The notes beneath the pieces were generated by a model, which saw only the letters and a list, made by a program, of their open reading frames with translations, did not search any database and was not told the DNA's origin. Shown here one piece after another: positions 1 through 5,157 of a stretch of 5,157 bases of DNA (its first letter is position 1; each line of letters begins with the position of its first letter). A program made the translations under genes and the position numbers. The DNA comes from JACMME01 sp051005015. GTDB lineage: Bacteria; Gemmatimonadota; Gemmatimonadetes; Gemmatimonadales; Gemmatimonadaceae. The stretch lies in the NCBI GenBank assembly GCA_051005015.1, contig JBPCJT010000307.1, forward strand, positions 1-5,157, in the 5' to 3' direction.

Positions 1-197
1 ACGCAATCCTTTGACGCGGAGTGCGGGAGCTGATGTCACCGCTGGGAGATTCTTGGTGTCATAAGAAGAGGGCACAGATCTGTTTTACCAAAGGTTGAAA
101 CCCTGCTTAACCTCTTACCGTACCCACAGATAGCAGAAGCGCGCGGAAGAGGCCCCGTCCGTGCTTTTGGCTTGGATCAAACCGAAGTGGAGAAACT
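1..197. other. Upstream leader, no gene identified
   Basis: No coding region can be supported here. Reading in frame 2 is open from the left edge to a TAA at 62-64 and could be the last 20 codons of an upstream gene, but it is too short to recognise. A TTGAAA at 95-100 resembles a -35 box, but no convincing -10 box follows at 16-18 bases, so the promoter of the downstream outer-membrane pair is not assigned. A GGTT-GA-AACC dyad lies at 93-102. The one clear signal is a GGAG Shine-Dalgarno at 189-192, five bases before the ATG at 198. Confidence 0.5.
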
Positions 198-938
198 ATG
201 CGGTCGATAGCTGTGTCGATACTCGTCCTTTCAGCAGGCGTTGCGGCGGCTTCGAGCGTTGCGGCGCAGTCGTCCTTCTTCAAGGACCGCGAGCGGCCAT
301 CGCGATTCACGCTTGGCGGCGATCTCGTCATGTCGCAACCCCGGGGCGAGTTCTCGAACAACGTTGGCAACGGATACGGGGCCGAGTTCACGGGACTCTT
401 CCACCTGGATAGAAGGGGATTCTTCAGCATCCGCGGTGACGTTGGCGGCGTGCAGTACGGACGCGAGAGCCAGGAGATTCCCTTTTCTCCGATTACCGGC
501 CGCGTACGCCTCGATCTCGAGACGACTAACCAGATCGCCTGGGGCGCGATCGGTACGCAGTTGATGATCCCGGAAGGACCGCTCCGTCCGTACGCGAACG
601 CGTCCATCGCATACACGGATTTCTCAACGACATCATCACTCCGCGGAACCGATGATGAGTATGAGGCGCTCTCAACGCAGAATCAGCACGACGGATCGCG
701 CGCGTACATCTTCGGCGGCGGCGTGCTCATCCCATTCGGTAATCGCATCACGAGCGGCGCTCTCAACCTGGGTGGCCGCTACTACTACGGTGGCGAGGCA
801 ACGTATCTGCGGGAAGGTGACATCACCGACAACCCCGACGGAACGATCACGCTGGCGCAGCGGCGCAGCAGGACGGACCTCGTGCTCTGGCAGGTCGGCG
901 TGTCGTTCAGGCTTCCCCACTCGCGGCGCGGCCGGTGA
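198..938 (+). CDS. Exported outer-membrane beta-barrel protein (OmpA/OMP_b-brl-like porin fold)
   Basis: This 246-residue protein is probably a small (about eight-stranded) outer-membrane barrel; its substrate or partner is unknown. Residues 1-23 form a classical signal peptide: Met-Arg-Ser, a hydrophobic core (IAVSILVLSAGVAAA), and a likely cut after VAA at 21-23, just before Gln24. From about residue 36 the chain alternates short amphipathic segments rich in Gly and aromatic residues (RFTLGGDLVMS, YGAEFTGLFHLDR, FFSIRGDVGGVQYGR, ALNLGGRYYYGGEATY, LVLWQVGVSFRL) with polar loops, as in membrane beta-strands. There are no cysteines. The ATG is chosen because GGAG lies five bases upstream and the signal peptide starts there. 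The last strand is followed by a basic tail (PHSRRGR) rather than the usual terminal aromatic residue. The stop overlaps the next start by four bases, which suggests co-translation with the Omp85-like protein. The barrel class is fairly sure; the exact family is inferred from style alone. Confidence 0.82.
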   Translation: MRSIAVSILVLSAGVAAASSVAAQSSFFKDRERPSRFTLGGDLVMSQPRGEFSNNVGNGYGAEFTGLFHLDRRGFFSIRGDVGGVQYGRESQEIPFSPITGRVRLDLETTNQIAWGAIGTQLMIPEGPLRPYANASIAYTDFSTTSSLRGTDDEYEALSTQNQHDGSRAYIFGGGVLIPFGNRITSGALNLGGRYYYGGEATYLREGDITDNPDGTITLAQRRSRTDLVLWQVGVSFRLPHSRRGR

Positions 939-3307
939 TAGCTCTTCTTGCCATCGCGATTTTCGCGCAGTCGTCAATCTCGATCCAGGTCGGAAAGGAC
1001 AAGAAGCAGAACGAGAAGCAGAAGCAGACCGACAGTGCGGCAGTGGTGGCGGCGGCGAAGGGGGAAGCAAAGCGTGATTCCCTGCGCGCGAAATCCAAAG
1101 TGAAGGATTCGGTTCGGCGCGCCGCGCGCCTTGCTCGACGTCCCGCCATGACACCAGCGATCCTCGCGCCGTCCTACCGGGACTCCCGCGCGCGCGACCT
1201 GCTTATACGCGCGCGCGAGGCCCGCCTCGTACAGGACACGACGCTCACAGGCTACGACGCGAAGTCCTACGAGCGAATGTCGGTCGGCATGGGGTTCAGG
1301 AAGATCGGACGCAACAGGCTTCTCATGCGGCACGAGCGCGCCGCGCGCATTACCTGGCGGCGCGATCGAGGCGCAGTCATCGAGGTGACAGGACAGCGCA
1401 GTGCCTTTCCGATGCTCGATGGTGCCGGCAAGGGTAATATCGATCTCTCCGGCCTCGCCGACGTACCATACTTTCCCGGCAGGGAGACGCTGTGGATCGG
1501 GTCTAACCTGGCGAGGGCCGACGTGAGCGAGAGTGAGATCATCCACCCGCTCGCCAATGGCGCCGAGGCTTACTACACGTACGCGTCAGGAGACTCGGTC
1601 GGCTTCCAGCTTCCCGGCGGAAAAAAGATCGAGCTGCGCGAGCTGCTGGTTCGTCCGCGGAAGCCGAAGTGGAACGTCGCAGTTGGCTCGCTCTGGTTCG
1701 ATGCATCCAGCGCGCAGCTAGTCCGCGCGGTGTATCGCCTCGCGCAGGAGATGGACATACTCGCAGTGGAGAAGGAAGCCGAGGAAGAGGAAGGCGGCAA
1801 AGACCCCGACAACGCTGAGATTCCTCCCTGGGTGAAGCCGATGATCACGCCAATGAAGGCGAAGGTCAGCTCCATCACCGTGGAATACGGGCTCCACGAG
1901 GGCAGGTTCTGGCTGCCGCGCTCCCAGGCGCTCGAAGGGGATGCGCAGGTGAGCTTCATGCGCATTCCGTTCAAGATCGAATCGAGCTATCGCTACTCGA
2001 GCGTTAACGGCGCCGAGCCGATGCCGGATTTCGCGCTCGCCATTGCGGACACGGCTACCGATTCCCTGTCGCGAGTGCGTCGGGCTGAGTCACGCCGGTC
2101 GGAGTGCCGCACCGGTACGGAGAAAGTCAGGAGGCAGAACAGGGCTCGAGAGACGCTCAGAATCAGCGTGCGAATTCCCTGCGATACGATCGCGCTGGCG
2201 AAGTCACCTGATCTTCCGAAATCCATTTACGACGAAGGCGAAGAGCTGTTCGGCGCGAACGAGCGCGAAGCTCTCATCTCGGAGGCGCTGACGCTTGGCG
2301 CTCAGCCCGAATTCTCGCCGCGGCCGCCGACTTTGCACTTCGGCTTGTCGCAGACCCGCTTCAATCGCGTAGAAGGCCTTTCCAGCGCGATCTCCGCGGA
2401 GCAGGTGCTCGGTGCGGGCTACACGGCGCGCGGACAGTTCCGCCTCGGAATCTCCGATCTTTCTCCCAACGCCGAGCTGTCGCTCGAGCGAACGAATGGG
2501 CGCCGCACCGTGTCGGCGGGCGTATACCGGCGGCTCTCTGCCTCCAACGACTGGGGCGATCCGCTTGGATTCAGCAGCTCGGTGTCGGCGCTCCTATTCG
2601 GCCGCGATGAAGGCTTCTACTACCGCACGTGGGGCGGTGAGATCGCCGGCACGCGCGAGAGCAGGATCTTCGGCACGTGGCGGCTGTTTGGTGAACAGCA
2701 CAGCGATGCGAACGTGAATACGGAGTTCGCGATCGCACATCCCGGCGGAGTGAAGGGCGATCTCACCAATATCGACGCCGTCAACGGCACGATCGTCGGA
2801 CTCGGGCTCGGCCACCACTCATCGTACGGGCTCAATCCGCATGCATTCCGTGCGCTCACGGACATCAAGGTGGAGGGAGGGGCGGGCAGCTTCGACTACG
2901 CGCGTGGTCTCGTCCAGACTACGCTGACGCGCGGACTCACGCGCGGCCTCGACGGCGCTCTGACGCTGGGTGGCGGCACATCGGGCGGAGTCGTTCCGAT
3001 ACAGAAGCAGTTCTTTCTTGGTGGCGTGCAGACCGTGCGCGGCCAGCGCGCCGGAGCAGCGATCGGCGACGCCTTCTGGATGGCGAGTGCGGAGATTGGG
3101 ACTTCTTCCGTGGGGATCAGGAAGATCGTGTTCGCGGACTTGGGGTGGGCGGGAAGCCGCAACGACTTCTCGCATCCCGGCCGACCGCTGAGCGGGGCGG
3201 GGGTGGGCGCATCCTTTCTCGATGGACTGATTCGCATCGATGTTGCCAAGGGAATCTTTCCCGAGAAGGGAATCCGCACGAATCTGTACCTGGAAGCCAG
3301 GTTCTAG
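935..3307 (+). CDS. Large outer-membrane protein with C-terminal Omp85-superfamily-like barrel (DUF5686/surface-antigen style)
   Basis: This 790-residue protein probably inserts in the outer membrane with a periplasmic N-terminal half; its cargo or role is not known. Residues 1-12 (MIALLAIAIFAQ) look like a short signal peptide without the usual positive N-terminus. Residues 20-70 are very rich in Lys, Arg, Gln and Ala. Residues about 80-390 form a mixed alpha/beta periplasmic region with an acidic insert at 279-292. The only two cysteines are Cys391 and Cys416. The barrel spans about 460-790: TRFNRVEG at 474-481, VRG at 701-703 within 'FFLGGVQTVRGQ' (compare the conserved VRGY/F loop of BamA/TpsB proteins), 'FADLGWAG', 'GAGVGASFLDGLIRIDVA', and a terminal Phe790. 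No POTRA repeats are recognised. In Bacteroidota, DUF5686 proteins have a similar length and barrel entry motif, so that family is the best comparison. The GTG at 935 is preferred because it begins the hydrophobic leader, overlaps the previous stop (GTGA) and no ATG, GTG or TTG lies in frame nearby upstream; there is no clear Shine-Dalgarno, in keeping with translational coupling. Confidence 0.8.
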   Translation: MIALLAIAIFAQSSISIQVGKDKKQNEKQKQTDSAAVVAAAKGEAKRDSLRAKSKVKDSVRRAARLARRPAMTPAILAPSYRDSRARDLLIRAREARLVQDTTLTGYDAKSYERMSVGMGFRKIGRNRLLMRHERAARITWRRDRGAVIEVTGQRSAFPMLDGAGKGNIDLSGLADVPYFPGRETLWIGSNLARADVSESEIIHPLANGAEAYYTYASGDSVGFQLPGGKKIELRELLVRPRKPKWNVAVGSLWFDASSAQLVRAVYRLAQEMDILAVEKEAEEEEGGKDPDNAEIPPWVKPMITPMKAKVSSITVEYGLHEGRFWLPRSQALEGDAQVSFMRIPFKIESSYRYSSVNGAEPMPDFALAIADTATDSLSRVRRAESRRSECRTGTEKVRRQNRARETLRISVRIPCDTIALAKSPDLPKSIYDEGEELFGANEREALISEALTLGAQPEFSPRPPTLHFGLSQTRFNRVEGLSSAISAEQVLGAGYTARGQFRLGISDLSPNAELSLERTNGRRTVSAGVYRRLSASNDWGDPLGFSSSVSALLFGRDEGFYYRTWGGEIAGTRESRIFGTWRLFGEQHSDANVNTEFAIAHPGGVKGDLTNIDAVNGTIVGLGLGHHSSYGLNPHAFRALTDIKVEGGAGSFDYARGLVQTTLTRGLTRGLDGALTLGGGTSGGVVPIQKQFFLGGVQTVRGQRAGAAIGDAFWMASAEIGTSSVGIRKIVFADLGWAGSRNDFSHPGRPLSGAGVGASFLDGLIRIDVAKGIFPEKGIRTNLYLEARF

Positions 3308-5157
3308 AACGGGGCTGAAAACCGGCTGTTGACAACGTCTAGGGATGTTAATATCTTGGCATCTGTCAAGTTCTTGGCACCTAGGAGCCGACCATGCAGC
3401 CCGGCGCGTCCAGCATCTCCCTATCGAGCGAAGCGATGACCAAGCCTCAGCCCCATGCCGATCTCAGCCGCCGCGAGCGCCAGATCATGGACGCCGTTTA
3501 CCGTCTCGGGCGGGCCACCGCGGCGGCGGTAACCGCTGACCTGCCCGATCCGCCGAGCTCGACAGCGGTTCGCACGATGCTCCGCATCCTCGAGGACAAG
3601 GGACACATCAAGCACGAGCACGACGGGGTGCGCTTCATCTACAGTCCGGTGATGCCGCGCGATCAGGCGCGGAAGTCCGTGCTGACGCATGTCGTGCGCA
3701 CCTTCTTCGACGGGTCCGCCGAGCAGGCGATGGCGACGCTGCTTGCCAATCCGCGGACGGACATCACGGACAAGGAGCTGGACAGACTCGCCAGTCTCAT
3801 CGAACAGGCGAGAAATCGCCAGAAGGGACGATAAAATGCCGCTCATCGATCCAATCATCGGGCTTCCGGGCGCGGAGAACGGCTGGCTGCTGCTGCTCGC
3901 GGAAACAACGCTCAAGGGAACGCTGCTCCTGCTGTGCGCCGTCGCGCTGACCTTCGCGCTCCGTCGCGCCCGGGCCTCCGTCCGACATCAGGTTTTGGAG
4001 TTTCGCTCTCATTGCGATGATGGCGGTGCCGATGCTGTCGATCGTCATTCCTCACTGGTCGCTGCCGCTCCTGCCGCTTCCGGGAAGCGCCGCTTCGGCA
4101 CTCACGAGCGTCGGTGCGCGGACGACGATTCGGGCCGCGTCCGATCGGTTGCCGGCGACGACACCCATTACCATCCCTGTCGCACCTGCGGGGCGCGATC
4201 GTGTACCCATTGTCGCTGCCAATCTCCCTGAGCAGCCGGCAGCAGAGCGATCCATTTCCGGAATACTTGCTCAGGTCTGGCTTTTCGGCTTCCTCGTCTG
4301 TCTCGCCGTAGTCGCGTTCGGTCTCTTCGGACTCCATCGACTGGCGCATCGCGCGACACGGATAGCGAATCCGCAGTGGCTCACCCTGCTTGCGTCACTC
4401 AAGCGCGAGCTCTCCCTGGATCGCGAAGTAGTTCTGTTGAGAAGCCCGGAAGCAACAATGCCCGCGACTTGGGGAGTAAGGAATCCCGTCGTTTTGCTTC
4501 CCTTCGAAGCGATGGAATGGACGGAGGAGCGCAAGCGGGTGGTGCTGCTGCACGAGCTCGCCCATGTCAAGCGGCACGACTGTCTGACGCAGTTCGTGGC
4601 GCAGCTGTGCTCAGCGGTCTACTGGTTTCACCCCGGTGTGTGGTATATCGCCCGTCGTATGCGGGCCGAGCGCGAGCTGGCGTGCGACGAGCAAGTTCTG
4701 GTGCTCGGCATCAACGCGTGTGACTACGCGGACCATCTCCTTCAGATCACGCGCGCTTTCCGCTCACCAGTCGGCGCGAGGATGGCGGCCGTAGCGATGG
4801 CCCGCCACTCTCAGCTCGAAGGTCGGCTGCTGGCGATTCTCAGCGGAGATACCGAAGGAAAGAAATCCGTCAGCAATGCATCCCGCGTCGCGGTGTTCGC
4901 GGTTCTCCTTGCCGTGACTCTACCGCTCGCCGCGATGCGGCCATGGAAAAATTCCCCCACTGTCGCACAAGGATCGCAGTCGGGTGGAATCGCCCTCCCG
5001 CGGTTGACGAGCGCCGAATTGCCGGCTTCAATGCAGTCCGTATCCGACACGCTGCGCTGGAGGGGTCGTTCCTTTCAGGGGCAGTTGATCGAGATTCATG
5101 CAAACGTCGGAGATATCCGTGCCGTCCTCACCGACGGTAACGAGCCTTGGGTAAGGG

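Overview
The window looks like a chromosomal segment from a GC-rich (roughly 60 % by eye) Gram-negative, diderm bacterium. Two genes encode exported outer-membrane beta-barrel proteins. The BlaI-type repressor and its M56 peptidase partner have the style common in Gemmatimonadota: 'LSRRERQIMDAVY' and 'DPPSSTAVRTMLRILEDKGH' in the repressor, and a 'LRWRGR…IEIHANVGDIRA' segment after the last membrane helix of the peptidase. The phylum is inferred from motif resemblance only. All genes read on the + strand. I see no RNA gene, CRISPR array, insertion sequence or prophage gene.

Layout. 1-197 is a leader with no supportable gene. 198-938 encodes a 246-residue small outer-membrane beta-barrel protein with a clear signal peptide. 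Its stop overlaps a GTG start (GTGA, 935-938) of a 790-residue protein (935-3307). That protein has a signal peptide, a long periplasmic part and a C-terminal barrel with Omp85-superfamily features (VRG motif, C-terminal Phe). The overlap points to one transcript with translational coupling.

3308-3393 is a short intergenic region with a TTGACA -35 box, two candidate -10 boxes and a cluster of TTGRCA half-sites arranged as dyads, a good candidate for an autoregulated operator. It drives a two-gene regulatory cassette: a BlaI/MecI/CopY-family winged-helix repressor (3394-3834), then, one base after its stop, a BlaR1-like M56 membrane metallopeptidase (3836 to beyond the window end). In the known BlaR1/BlaI logic, the membrane peptidase senses an external signal and its activation ends repression by the cytoplasmic BlaI protein.

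The most notable points are these. The M56 gene carries a one-base frameshift in a T4 run (3993-3996), after which the family sequence continues intact for 387 codons. Its extracytoplasmic end does not start like a penicillin-binding sensor but like a DUF4097-type domain, so the signal is probably not a beta-lactam. The promoter has an ordered half-site cluster. The Omp85-like protein appears to lack POTRA repeats and has only two cysteines, placed to form a periplasmic disulfide. No wholly new system can be claimed from this window alone.
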